Of a stretch of DNA of 64,000 nt, positions 30,709-43,167 are shown in pieces (the stretch's first letter is position 1; each line of letters starts with the position of its first letter). The DNA comes from Coix lacryma-jobi var. lacryma-jobi. Its lineage: Eukaryota; Streptophyta; Magnoliopsida; Poales; Poaceae. The position numbers and the translations under genes were made by a program. The notes beneath the pieces were generated by a model. The model made no database searches. It saw only the letters and a list, made by a program, of their open reading frames with translations, and was not told the DNA's origin. The stretch spans positions 81,105,942 to 81,169,941 of the forward strand of contig CM019826.1 in NCBI GenBank assembly GCA_009763385.1, in the 5' to 3' direction.

Positions 30709-32422
30709 AAGGTATGGTTTTACTTTTAATTTTTCCCTTCAATTTTCCCTATTTCGAATAAATAACATATGTCATGCATGTAACTAAAAATAAATCAGTT
30801 AACATTAGTTATATGCATAGGTATATGTTAACTTAGTTAGAATAATAAAATATCATAATAGGATAGTTTCCCTTTTTAATAAAATGAGAACAAGAGCTCC
30901 GACCGAGAAAGAAGAAGACCCTTCACCCAGCAAGAAGCCAGCTTGGGGGAGACTCCCGCTCCAATAAGGTATGTCTCAAAGCCTACACTTTACATTCAGT
31001 TCTTAAATTCTATATCTTTTGAATGTCACATGCTTGCCTAAATAACCACTCCATGAATAAAATTGATAAAATCTGCTTAAACAAGTTGAAACCTGAATAA
31101 GATTTGAAATATGTCATGCAAATGCTATTGTTATGGTTTGAATAACTGGTCTTATCTAAGTTGTAGCTTTTGTGGGTTGCACATGCTTTAACTGAAATCA
31201 TGCTTAGTGAATAAAGTTAGTAAGAAATGGAGTAATTCTTTAAACTTGCTAAGGTGAAATTAGGACCTAATCTGGTGGATTTCTTTTAAAAATTATGAAA
31301 ACCTTGCTAAAAAGTTCCTCCTAGATTTTATCCCATCCCACCACCAGCCAAATATTTGTTAGTCATTAGTCAAAACCACAAAGAGCTTTGTTTGTGTTGA
31401 GTTTTGTTAGACCTCATAGATCTTAGTAGAGAAGCTTATCATATCTTTTGAATCAAGATTCACACACACCCACCATAAATTGCCTACTCTCCACTTTGGA
31501 AGTTTGCAACCACCAAATAAATTGCTTATTCTCTACACCCGAGATATGCAATACCCTGCCAAACATCCCATTGCTAGCCTTATGCTTATTCCTACACTGG
31601 GAATAAGCATTTCCCCCTCTTCCCCCTTTTTCATTTCTGAACTCCTTTCCTATAGATGTCTGGGGAAATCTAGAGCTAAAAAAAGAGAAACAGAAAGAAA
31701 AATGAGCTAAGTAGCTCAAGAAAGGACTATGTCCTAAGAAAAAAAAGTGAGCAAAGTAGCTCAAAAGAGGACTATGTCCTAAAAAAATGTGAGGACACAT
31801 CTTTTGTCTACTCACTATGTATCCAAAAAAAAGAAAAAAAGAGAGAGAGAGAGAGAGAATTATCATTAGCTCTAGTCCCCAGAAATTAACTAGGAAGGAT
31901 TATGAAATATCCCTCTATACACTTCCACATAACCACACATGCACATCTTGATCAATTTGTATGATTTGCTACTCCTTATGATCTGAGTGTCTAGCTTAGG
32001 AATAAACATCAGGCAATTTGCTCATGATTCTTAGCCTACCTATAACTCCACATATCATTCTTTAGAAATAGGAGAGGCTACATTTTGGCCTAAGTGAGGA
32101 TTTAAACACCATTGAGTGATTGAGTGAATCTTGGAGGACTTAAGCAAGTTGTTATCTTTTGAAAACCTTGAAAAACCTCCAGACATAATCCTAGTCAAAC
32201 CTAAGCAAGATAAAAGTTTCCTATCTACTGCTTTATTTCACTATTGCATGTTTGAAGTGAAAAGCTATAAGCCCCACATTGCTATGATTAATGATATATG
32301 CTAAGTTATTTCTCACTATACAATGTGCACTTGCATAAATCTTAAGTTGCTATCCATTTTATGCTCAATGCTTAAACCGCATTGTTGCTCGAGGACGAGC
32401 AACAGGTTAGCTTGGGGGAGCT
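30709..32422 (+). other. 3' non-coding region of B, with internal and terminal polypurine tracts
   Basis: About 1.7 kb with no convincing gene. CCAGCTTGGGGGAGAC at 30938-30953 duplicates the core of the true polypurine tract AGCTTGGGGGAGCT at 32409-32422. A (GA)n microsatellite is at about 31840-31858. Just before the 3' LTR is GCTCGAGGACGAGC, a 14-bp palindrome (about 32389-32402). Confidence 0.7.
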
Positions 32423-34370
32423 TATTGATGGTCCTTAAACACCTGTTTTACCATCAACATTTTACCCTAAAATTCACCAAAAAGGCATGAAATGTAGTCA
32501 AATTGGTTTCAAACTAACCAAATTCCACATGTCCATAGAATTTTATTTGAATGCTGGAATTTGGACCAAATTTGAAGAATGGACCCAGCAGGAGACAAGC
32601 CCACTCACCAGGACCCATTTGGGCCCGAGTGGGGTGGCGCCCGCCAACCAGAGGTGGCGCCCGCCACATGGAGAGGCCCAACTCTCCCCCTTTGCCACAT
32701 CACTGATCCGTGTGACCATCCCAAGGCCAAATCTTGGCCCTTGGTCACTAGGTCAGTGGCATCGGACGGCTCAGGATGGAATGGCGTGGATCAAGGCAGG
32801 ATGGCGGTTACTCAGACATGCAACCGACCTAACCACCGCCTCTCTGGAGCTCCTGGATGCCGTTGAAGCAGAGGCGGTGCATCCAACGGTGATGGGGGTG
32901 GCGGCCGCCACCTATGGCTGGCAACCGCCACTAGGGTTAGCCCTAGGTTGGTTGGCTGCCCCCTATAAGTACCCCCCTCACTCCTCAAGACTATAAATAC
33001 CCCCCTGAGGCATCACTTCATTCATATACCACACCAAGCAACACACAAAGCAAGAGAAGCAAGTGAGAGTTAGGTTAGAAGCTCAGAGAGCTTAGGCAAG
33101 TAGGTAGCTAGTAGAGCAAGGCATCTTTGCCCTCGCGGGAGCGCTGCTCAGGGCTTAGCTCAAGAGTAGAGGCATGCGAGTGATCGGTCCTGGAGCTGGG
33201 AAGAGTCTTCCTTCATCTCCAGTTCAGGTTTTGCACTTGTTACTCAAGCACTTTACTATATTCTATTTCATCATTTCAAGTATTACTTTATTCTACTTAT
33301 CAGTATTGAGTGGTATACATGATTGATTGCTTGAGTGCCTAGCTATCCTACAGTTCAATTCACTTAGCCATAGTAGTTAATCTCTAGTGTGCTTAGTGAT
33401 TGATCTTCGCCAATAGGTTGCTTAGTTAGTTTAGTGTTTATCTTATTAAGTCAAGTATTTGCTCTGACGTCTGCAAGGGTATCTCTATTCAAAGCTAGGA
33501 CAGAGATAGTTAGAATATAGTTAAGCGTGGTGCTTAGTTATAGACTTACCTTCAGATACGGCTGGACCCTCGGATAGCTGTGGTAGCAAGCAGGTGGTGA
33601 CAGCCCTGTGCGCCTTGAATTCCACCACGTAGTTGGCCCAGTTTAACAGTAAGGCTCGTTGTGCTAGCGTTCAACCTAAGTCAGTGGTAAAGGCTAGTAC
33701 GCCTCGATTCTTGACAAAATAGGAATAAAACTATACTCAACTTAGTTGCTTTATTGACTTTTGCCTGCCTTGCTTCGTAGTTATCTTGCTTCGTGGTTAG
33801 CTAGGAGTAGTTAGTAGTTAGTAGTTATGAGTTAGTTACCCTTAGTTACCCCCCGATCTACCTAGTTATCCATCTTACCTTAGCCATCCATTTCATCCTT
33901 ACCTATTCACCCATATATTCTTTCTAGCCTTTCATCCCCTCTCTTCCCTTCTTTCCTTTTTCCTTTTCTCTTTTCTTCGACTCTCAACCCCTCCTTGACT
34001 CGACTCATACACCACCCTAGCCTTCCCTTGGGATCAAATAAATCGACACCTGGTACTCCCAGGCGAAGTGCTGCTACGATAGTTCTGTGCGCTTGCAGAA
34101 TCTCCTCTTGGTAGATTGCAATCTCTCTAGCTAGCTCCTACTAGTGTCGGGATTGACAACACCACTTGACATTAGTAGATAGCTGCTTTAGCTTCATTCC
34201 TTTAGGTATAGTGACCGGACTTGCTACAAGCACTTCTAACACCGTTGCCTAGAATAGATTCCATAGTCTACTCCTAGTAACGATGTTAGCTAGTGTCAAC
34301 AAGCATTTCTGGGCTGTTACCGGGGATAGTTGCCTAGCTCTATCTTTAGTGAAGCTAAGAACTACCAACA
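32423..34370 (+). repeat. 3' LTR of B
   Basis: Starts TATTGATGG where the 5' LTR has TGTTGATGG, and ends ACTACCAACA followed by the CTGTG duplication. Confidence 0.9.
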
Positions 34371-35447
34371 CTGTGCTACCCATTGGGAATTCTAGAAGAA
34401 ATCTGTATACGAGTGGGACGCTCGTATGTGTGTGCAGACTTTATGATCGTTGAAACTGGTGGAGACAAGAGAGCACCCATCATTCTTGGACGCCCGTTCC
34501 TAAGCTCAACAAAAGCCATCATCTACGCGGACAGCGCCAAGATCTGTTTCACAATCACAGGCAACAAAGAAAGATTTAGTTTCTAGAGACGTACACTCAC
34601 TACCAAAGTCCACCCTCAGATGCCCTATGAAGACACAAACACTATATCGTCAAAGAAGAAGAATAGGAACAGAAGAAGGAAAAACAAGGCCACACAACCG
34701 CATCAAGACACAGTATGGATGGTCAACTCTGTCCGAACAGAATACGACCACCTTCTTCCATCACCATACCTCGCCAAGAGAGATGACCCAGGCGTACCCA
34801 CCATCGATTGCAAGATCGAAGGAAGTACATTTCACAAGACGTTCTGCGACATCAGCTCAAGTGTGAACATAATGTCTAAGGTAACATATGAGCACTTATA
34901 TAAAAATAGACCTATGTATCAAACATATGTGCAGCTGCAGATGGCGGACCAAACTTATCGATTTCTGGAGGGAATAGTAAAGGACATGATGATCCAAATT
35001 AAAGACCACTATGTTCCCACCGATTTCATAGTACTAGACATGGGAAGAGAAGACGATATTCACATCATCCTAGGTAGACCCTTCCTAAACACCAATGGCG
35101 CCATCATCTACATGAGATCTGGAGAGATCCACTTCCAGTTCTTCAGAGAGAAGGTACGCTGTTACTTCAATAGTTATGCCACTAATGTACAGGGAAAGAA
35201 GAATCACTCAAAAAGGAGGCGCTGGACATCCAAAAACAACAAGAATCGGCCAATCAAGGATGGATGGGCTGACTATGAAGGAGAAGTTACCAGGAGTGAA
35301 GATGTCCCATTAAAGGAAATAAAGGATGAAGAAGTAAAGGAGACAAGTCCACCAGTCAGGCAAGTGTGGAAAAAGAAAGAGAGTTCTACTGACGTGCAAT
35401 CATCGAGGTCCTCCGTAGGATCTGCTGATGCACTCAAGGAAGAATGA
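34371..35447 (+). pseudogene. Second part of A gag-pro: end of protease 1 plus protease-like domain 2
   Basis: Continues the frame cut at 10037: PLGILEEICIRVG, ADFMIVETGG and APIILGRPFL complete the first retropepsin. A TAG lies at 34584-34586, where E has AAG. A basic linker (SSKKKNRNRRRKNKA) follows, then a second retropepsin-like domain with CDISSSVNIM in place of the active site, TDFIVLDMG and HIILGRPFL. The tail is charged (DGWADYEGEVTRSEDV) and ends at 35447. Neither A nor E has any reverse transcriptase after it. Confidence 0.83.
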
Positions 35448-35809
35448 AGAGCATACAAGGAGTCTTGTTCGATAGACTATAAACGTCGAATCCTCGCTGA
35501 AAGGTAACTCGGTAGTTATCCATAATCATTAGTATTAAATTCATCATTACATAATTAGTAGATTTAGCATGACCATTTACTTTTAGTATCATATTTACTT
35601 CTTAGCAAGTATATCTGCAATAGAAAACAGAATAAAAATATGGAAACTCTAAGCCCCATGGGAGTAGTATACTTTCTGTGGAGGCATAAAAATAAAAACT
35701 ATACATTTGCATATTTACTTTTGTATTGCATACATCTATAAAAACAAAAATCTAAAAAGAGACACTATGTAACTCTGCTGAAACTCTACTTAGTGGAAAG
35801 AAAGAACAT
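35448..35809 (+). other. Start of the A 3' non-coding region
   Basis: Aligns with the reverse complement of E from about 43155 down to 42875, so it is the 3' untranslated part of A. It is cut at 35810 by D; AACAT (35805-35809) is the candidate duplication, but the other side is outside the window. Confidence 0.75.
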
Positions 35810-36431
35810 TGAAGGACTGAATTGGCGACCAGAGGGGGGGGGGTGAATGGGAGCCTCAAATTTCTTCTCGAGAAATGATGGCCCTTGTCCCAGAAAATCA
35901 CCCCAAAAGCAAAGACACAAACAACCGGTGAGTTCACGACCTATGAATAGGTGGATACCCTAGGAGACGTCCTAGAGGTACAGCAGAACTACCGAAGAAC
36001 CCCCAAAACCAAGCGCCAAAGCAACGGGGCAAAAACTGCACAAGCAAGCTCCTAGAACAATCGAACCTCCGATAATGGAACACACCACTCCTATGGAGAA
36101 GAGGAAAGTGTTTGACCAAAAATACTTAGCCCAACTGGTGGCAAAAGTACCTTGGAAAGATCCTTATGAATTTAGGAAACTAACACAATAAACGGATCTC
36201 AAATCGGAGCTCGAACGCAAAAGATACGGACGCTAGAACCGTCGAAACTCCGAAAGAGGAACACTTAACTCCTATGGAGAAAAAGGAAGTGTCAGACTAG
36301 AAATACTTTGACCAATGGTGTCAAAAGTACTTTGGAATGATCCTTAAGAAGTTAGAAAACCATCGCAACAAACGGATCTCAAATCGGAGCTCGTACGCAA
36401 AAGATACAGACGAAATCAGCAAAACTGTGCA

Positions 36432-36576
36432 GTCGCGGACGGTCCGCTAGTGAACCGCGGACTGTCCAATATTGAACCCCGGACAGTCCGGGAATGAGTC
36501 CCGGACAGTCCGCCGTTCAAAAATAAAAACAGCGACCTCGCTGCCCGTGAACAGCCCCGACCCCCGGACAGTCCGC
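36432..36576 (-). repeat. CGGAC(A/G)GTCCG palindromes in the D LTR
   Basis: Five palindromic or half-palindromic copies, for example GCGGACGGTCCGC at about 36436 and CCCGGACAGTCCGGG at about 36477, matching those of the C2 LTR. Confidence 0.65.
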
Positions 36577-37457
36577 CACTGTCTAGAAATCCCAAAAACA
36601 GCTCGGGACAAAACCAAAATCGAATGGATCTTCACCAAATCGAACGGGGCTGCAACAAAACTTCTTCCAAGTGTTCTTCTACGTGTTGGGAAGTTAATCC
36701 TAGGATATCATCGCTCCAAACCAACTAATCCATGAGAAACCGGAAGAACACTAGAAAAGGGGGAAGAACGAAGAACGAACGCGATTTCGACCCGATCTAT
36801 GTGCTCGTGAGGTTAGAGGGGAAATCCTTTGGTGGAAAGAAGGAGCTCACGATATAGAACAATTTGATTCAAACGGAATCACAAATCATCGCTCGGAGAG
36901 GGAGACCGTGGCAAATCTCCGAGAAGGGAAAAACGAAAATGCGAAGAACAAAAACACGATTCGATCCAAAATGCAGCCAACAAAGATGAGGGGCGAAATT
37001 GATCCTTGGATTGCTACTAGATGAAGAATTGTGTAGCACTCTGTGTCGGGTTACAAGCCACTCCTCGCAACACAAAGCGTGGATGGCGAACAGCTCAAGA
37101 ACAAGAGCCGGTCTCTCCTCTCACCCGAGCCTCCTCTCACCTAAACAAAATGAGAGTGACACCTCCAAGGATGGGCTGCCCTAACCAGCCCCCTTCATAT
37201 ATATAGGCGCACGTCCGAAGACCAAAATTCCCTCTCATGAAGCACTGACCCAAATACCCCCCAGGGGTAAAACTGTCCAACCCTAGCAGTTTTTATCTGA
37301 CGGTCATGCGCCTTCTCATCCTTCGCTTCGTCTCGACGCAAGCTCCAGGATGCCGCCACGTGCCGTCACCGTCGACCGACGCGCCTTCTCACCGATAGCT
37401 TCGCCGCAACGCAAGCCTCTCGGTGCCACCACGCGTCGACCGTCCTTTTGGACCTTC

Positions 37458-37705
37458 CCCGGTTTTGAGGCCCAAACCAGGAAACCTGCCAGCCTAGGTT
37501 TTGAGGCCCAAACCTGGAAACCGTCCACCCCGAGTTTTGAGGCCCAAACTCGGAAACCCGCAAGCCCAGGTTTTGAGGCCCAAACCTGGAAACCGTCCAT
37601 CCCGAGTTTTCAGGCCCAAACTCGGAAACTGGCCACCCGAGTTTTGAGGCCCAAACTCGGAAACCGTCGAGGGTAGCTTTTTGAGGCTCAGCTACCGAAC
37701 CCGCA
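37458..37705 (-). repeat. Covarying hairpin array in the D LTR
   Basis: Seven or more units of 36-40 bp. On the minus strand the stems alternate CCAGGTTT/AAACCTGG and CCGAGTTT/AAACTCGG. The last unit on the plus strand (about 37674-37698) has an unrelated stem, GGTAGCT paired with AGCTACC, and keeps a loop like the others. Confidence 0.78.
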
Positions 37706-38313
37706 CTGTAGACGGGATGTGGTTCGCACACCCCGACCACCGGCACCGATGCTGATGCATGTCCAGCCTCCACGCCGGGCACAACGCCTTCGCCTTCCTT
37801 CTTGACTCGGCCGACGGCACTTGCGCCACACGCAAGCCCGTGTCCGAGCTCCCGCCAAGTGCCACGACGCCATCGTCTTCGTCCTGACTCGGCCGATGCA
37901 CCGCACATCCCCATGTGCTCCTGCTCACCGATGCCACATGCCAGCTACCACAGCTGGTCCTCTGGCCCTCTGGTCCGCCGGTCCAAGCCTCACGTCCGCC
38001 CTTCACCGCTCTAGGTACGTCAGCATGGCACGTCCGCCGCACGACACGCCCATCCTTCACCGATCCCGGTCCGTCAGCACGGCACGTCTCTACTTGACCT
38101 TCACCTCGCCATCGACCACTGTATCCGAGCTCAACACCTGCACATCAACACAGCCAAGAGACACATGTTGCACATGCACACCAACACAGAAACACCACAA
38201 CTCAACGCCACCGGTTAATCATAACAATAAGCGCATAATTAGATATAGACTCAACCAGGTAAAAGCCTCAAACCTTCCTCATCAAAGTCAATCATTCATC
38301 ATATATGTTCTCA

Positions 38314-39638
38314 ATCTCCCCCTTGATGAATGCATTGACTAAAAATAAACCACAAAGGAAGGGTTTGAAGGCAAGCCTCATTCAGGTGCCCAAAAAGCCA
38401 AGCAAAAGCAAACACAAGGCCACTTGATATGAGGAAGGATCATGAAAACTTGAAATAAAAGCTCTCGATCCCGAAAGAAACGGGAAAAGCAGGCAAAGCC
38501 TCCACACAACCTAAGAGTCAAGGTAAAACAAGAGTTTCATAAAATCCCAAAAGGTACTCAAAAACCAATCTCAAATAAAATTGTCAAACAATCATCACAA
38601 AAGAAACCAAGGTACTTATCCACTTGGATCACAAAAGAAACTAAGGTTACTTCTTGGGTTTTGAAATTTCTCCCCCTTGATGATTGAATTGACAAAAACT
38701 TGGCACAAGAGATGGTTTGAGGTACCAAAACTGAAAACTTGGTCCCCAAAGACAAGGGCAATGGCTCAACGCAACCAAGCAAAGGATCGGAGCAACAACT
38801 CCACAAAGAGCAAAACTCGATCACACAGAGCAAAATACTTGGTTCCCAAAGACATGGGCAACGGCTCGACGCAACCAAGTCAAAAATGAGCTAGCCCTCA
38901 AGAAAAGGTAGAAAATGGCTCAACACCACTAGCTCAAGGCTCGATACCAATTAAGGCTGAATCAACGCATAAGAATGCAAAACTACTAGTTCCTCAAGAT
39001 AGAGGTACAAAGGCTCAACACAACTAGCAGAAGACTCAATACCAATCACAAGCAGCCAAAAATTGGTGAAAACAGCTAGTTCCTCAAGACAGAGGCACAT
39101 AGGCTCGACGCAACTAGCCGAAGGCTCCAAACCAATCGAAAATACCTAGCAAAAACTGCTAGTCTCTCAAGAGAGAGGCAACAATGGTCCAACACGACTA
39201 GCAGGCTCGATACCGATTGAGAAAAACACAAAGAGAAGCTCAACACTAAATGGAGCACGCAGAGAAGCAGCAAGACAAAAATGACTCCTCCTGAAAGCAA
39301 GCCTACACACAAAGGCTGTGCAACAAAGCTCACAATGAAGGATACCAATTGAAATACATAAAAGAGCTATACCAATTGAAGAAGAACATAAAAGAGCTAA
39401 ACTCCCCCTTGCTCAAAGCTCTCCCCAAAATGCATGACTCTCCCCTTTGTGCCAACACTCAAGCTCCCCCTTGCAAACAGCTTCTCCCCCTTGACAAAAG
39501 GGAACATGCTGAGGGGGTTTGACATTTCTCCACAAAGTCGACACAAACACAAGACAAGTCATCAATCAAAAGCATATGGGGGCAATGAAAAGCATTGAAA
39601 GTGACCACAAAGTGTATCGGAGCTAGGGGTATGTACAC
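38314..39638 (-). other. 3' region of D, part next to its LTR
   Basis: On the minus strand it has several AAGGGGGAG tracts (plus-strand CTCCCCCTT at about 38317, 38671, 39404, 39464 and 39485) and the CAATTGGTATCGAGCC/CTTGAGGAACTAG repeat units of C. No coding region. E is inserted after TACAC at 39634-39638. Confidence 0.75.
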
Positions 39639-41420
39639 TGTTAACACTCCTTAATGGAATCACTCTAAGAAGAGAGCCACATAAAATAATAAACTAGTGA
39701 AAGCACTAAAGAGTGTACGGGACACTACTAACTCCACTTAACGTCAAGTTGTCATCCCCAACATGAAGCTAGCAATGCAAATATATCAGGGCACTGGATT
39801 TAAAGATAGATATTTACCCGCAAGCGCACAGATAAACATACCCGCTGTAGAAGCATTTCACCCAAGCTAGTCTCAGGTATCGTTATTTATATTTAGCCTA
39901 GAGACTAATCAATTCAAGATATGATGGCATTGTAAGGACTTACCAGCATTTAATATGGCACACTTATAATAAGACTGATAACACACTAATTACTTCAAAC
40001 AGGAATCAGGTTACAGAGTAAATGATATGATAAATAATTGATAAAGGATAACAGAGATCAGATCAATCAAGGATAAACTTAGAACAATACTACCTAGCAA
40101 GTGATGATTAGAACATATATTAATGAGAAACATTCCTAAGTTATTCTAATTACAAGTCATAGCATACATTGATTAGTGCAATTATATTGGGCAATCATTG
40201 GCTAGGTCACATCATATTTATAATCAAGAGGCAACTCCATAGTAAAAGTGTCAAGCAAAGTAACCCTTAAACCATGAGTTAACTGAGCCATACTGAACAC
40301 TATATTCGGGAGGTGGAATACAAAGGACTCAACAGGTCTGTCACACCTGCGATCTACCACTCTATTCGGAACATAGGACACATTCGCAGATAAATAATGT
40401 ATAGGCACCACGCCTACACAGCATCTATCACCCACCCGTTGTACTTTAAGATGAGCGCTATACGAACATGAGTATAAACATAACGATTAACTATCTATGC
40501 CAAATATATAATCAAAGCAGACTATAAGCATTATAACTAAGAATATAATCATTGATGTCTTAATCATATCAATTGTATTGCTATCTAGAACACGATGATG
40601 AACAATAAACTGAATTAGATCATCGAGAAGAACTAAAGTACGAACTAGAACATGAACTAGAACAAGATTATGAACTAGATGATGAACTAGACGATGAACA
40701 TGAACTAGACGATGAACTAGAACATAAACAATGAAGAACAATGATGAACTAGAAGAACAATTATAAAATAGATCCATAATGTTAATACAAGAGAGAAGAT
40801 CTTGGGTTTACCGAGCCTTCTCGTGATTAGGTCAGGAATCCAAGCGAAGCTTGCCTCCTCTAATCCTATTCTATCTACTAATCTAGGTAGATGAAGTTCT
40901 AGGGCTTCCTATTGATCTCCTTCTGAAGCTCTGATTGATGATGTCTAATGATCAAACCCTGATTGATTGATGAAGAGGGGGGTCAGGGGCTGTTTATATA
41001 GCCCTAGGCAATGAACCGTGGCCCTTGGATCAAACCGACTCAAGGTACGGCCGAGATGCATCCTAAAGGTCGGTGGAGATAGCTTGCAGAGGACGGAACC
41101 TAGCGGGCCCAGGGGGCGACCGGTCGGTCTCCTGGTGGGACCGGTCGGTCCCACCAGTCGACCTCTCGCAGTGGTTGACCTCCTGGTGTCTTCTTGCGTC
41201 CTCTGGAGTCTTCTAGAATAATCCTTACGTGGTGGTTGCGTTATATCCCGTCGGTTTCCTTCTATGGGAAGCTTTTGGTGCTGATACCCCTGCAGAATCA
41301 TAACTCACCAAAACTCGTGGAATATTATCAGTTGAAACCCTAAACCTTTGTTGGTGATAAAATTCTTGCCCTTTTTATATTTATTTATCCCTTAATTATG
41401 ATAGATAACCAGTGTCAACA
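39639..41420 (-). repeat. 3' LTR of E
   Basis: It differs from the 5' LTR by an 11-bp indel near 41284 and scattered substitutions. Its copy of the LTR open frame is broken by a stop at about 40487. Confidence 0.92.
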
Positions 41421-41437
41421 ACTCCCCCAAGCTTACC
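41421..41437 (-). other. Polypurine tract of E
   Basis: Minus strand GGTAAGCTTGGGGGAGT directly precedes the 3' LTR. Confidence 0.85.
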
Positions 41438-43167
41438 TTTTGCTAGTCCCTTAGCAAATATTTATGATGAATCAGGAACTGCTACTATGCCTTCATACTT
41501 TTAAGGGTTCATATGTTCAAACGAAAAACTTCCCTTGGTTTAGAGTTAACTATTCTGACTTTCTCATATTACCTTTAACTATCGAGCTTTTGCCTTCACT
41601 TGGGTCCTTACACAATTGAGAGATAGAACAATCAAGTTAAGCACTGTATCTCTAACTCTTTGATCAACCTTCATTCTGGAGTTTTTATATATTTTCAAAA
41701 ATAAAGATCAAAGATTTTACTGTATAACACTCTCAAATCGCTCTTTTATATTTTATGATTCCTCACTGATGCATTTTCCTTCCTTCTATGGATATATATA
41801 TTTGGAGCTTTAAGAAGTAGAAAGCATATCTTACCAAGTCAAAGTTCAAAGTTTAGGAAGAAAGATGTCATACTCATAGATCCAGACTTTAGATCATTTG
41901 AAATTTGTCATCTCTTGCTGGCATATTGTAATGAGAGGGACCATGGGCTATCATTCTTTTCTCATACTTTTATCATAACTCTTTTTCTTTCTCTCTCTTT
42001 TCTTTTTTTTAACTTTGAGGTAGTCAGACACTTGTCCCTTTTTATTTCCTCCTTATCATATTTTTGCATAGCCCATGCCTCTAACACAATACTACATCGG
42101 AAGAGTGAATCTTTTAATAAAACATTCTTGATCTCTAGAGCATGATAAATTTCTCAACCATAACTAAAAACTTATAACAAAGCAAGTAGCTTTATCTTAA
42201 AATCATATTAATGGCTCTGGGTAGGAATTCATGTTATGTCATACAGGATCTCATCATGTGTTTAATCTTTTTAAAGTGTAAATCTCCAGAACTCTAGTAT
42301 CTCTAGGAATTAGATAAACAACAGCTCAAACCTTTTTATATCATATCTCACAATTATCTAGACTTTGGATTAAGCATTTGTCATCCACATGTTTTAGGTT
42401 CAGAGTTTATTCAGAACAGCTTTGTCTAAAACTCAAGAAAATTTGAATAGTAGGTATTTAGGAAAGGCAGAGCAATTGTTCATCATGAGCAAAATTAAGT
42501 TTGTATCCACCTAGACATTTATTCATTATATAATATCTTTATTTAGTTTTGTAATAGTTATTCATCTTTTTAGGGGTTTCTATATTTATTGACCTGATCT
42601 AAATTGAACTAATAGTAAAAGATAAAAAAATCGTGATACTTATCGTGATAACTGAGGGTGCTCTCCCCCAAGCTGGATCTTGATGTATTCTTTTTCTCCA
42701 GAAGACAAGTAGACCGTTAGTGGTTTCTTGAGTCCTTCTCTTCTTCTCTTCCTGCTGAATTCAAAGATAGACAACACAACTAGTGGAACTTGATTAAGTG
42801 TTAGTGATAAATATTTCTCCATTTGTCTAGTTGTCTTAAAGCTCTTAAGATTATTTATATACTTCCTTTCCACTAAGCAGAGTTAGTAGATTTTATATGC
42901 AATGCAAATGTATAGTTTATTTTTGTGCCTCCATAGAAAGTATACTACTCTCATGGGGCTTCGAGTTTCCATATATATATATTTTTTTATTTTGTTTTCT
43001 AATGCAGATATAAATGCTAAGAAGTAAATATGATACTAATAGTAAAATGCTCATGCTTAATTATGCAATGATGAATTTAATGCTGATGATTATGGATAAC
43101 TACCGAGTTACCTTCCGGCGAGGATTCGACGTTTATAGTCTATCGAACAAGACTCCTTGTACGCTCC
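41438..43167 (-). other. 3' non-coding region of E, with an internal polypurine-tract copy
   Basis: No convincing gene in 1.7 kb. Minus-strand CCAGCTTGGGGGAGAG at 42661-42676 repeats the core of the terminal tract about 1.2 kb upstream of it. Confidence 0.7.

Larger units (their letters stand above)
10038..34370 (+). mobile_element. Element B: Athila-like gag-protease retrotransposon, split by C
   Basis: The CTGTG duplication at 10033-10037 and 34371-34375 flanks LTRs of 1,957 bp (10038-11994) and 1,948 bp (32423-34370). Without C its interior is about 3.8 kb and encodes Gag and one retropepsin only, then about 1.7 kb of non-coding DNA. No reverse transcriptase, RNase H or integrase is present, so B is non-autonomous. 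It sits in the protease of A. Confidence 0.93.
35810..38313 (-). repeat. 3' LTR of D
   Basis: 2,504 bp. Read on the minus strand it starts TGAGAACATATATG and ends CAGTCCTTCA. It shares with C and C2 the CACGTCTCTACTTGACCTTCA-type block near the start (plus strand about 38084), the hairpin array and the CATTCACCCCCC block near the end. Confidence 0.87.

Noticed and set aside
31453..31866. 137-codon minus-strand ORF in the B 3' region
   Set aside because: Low-complexity phenylalanine/serine-rich frame over an A/G-rich strand and a (GA)n microsatellite; no domain.
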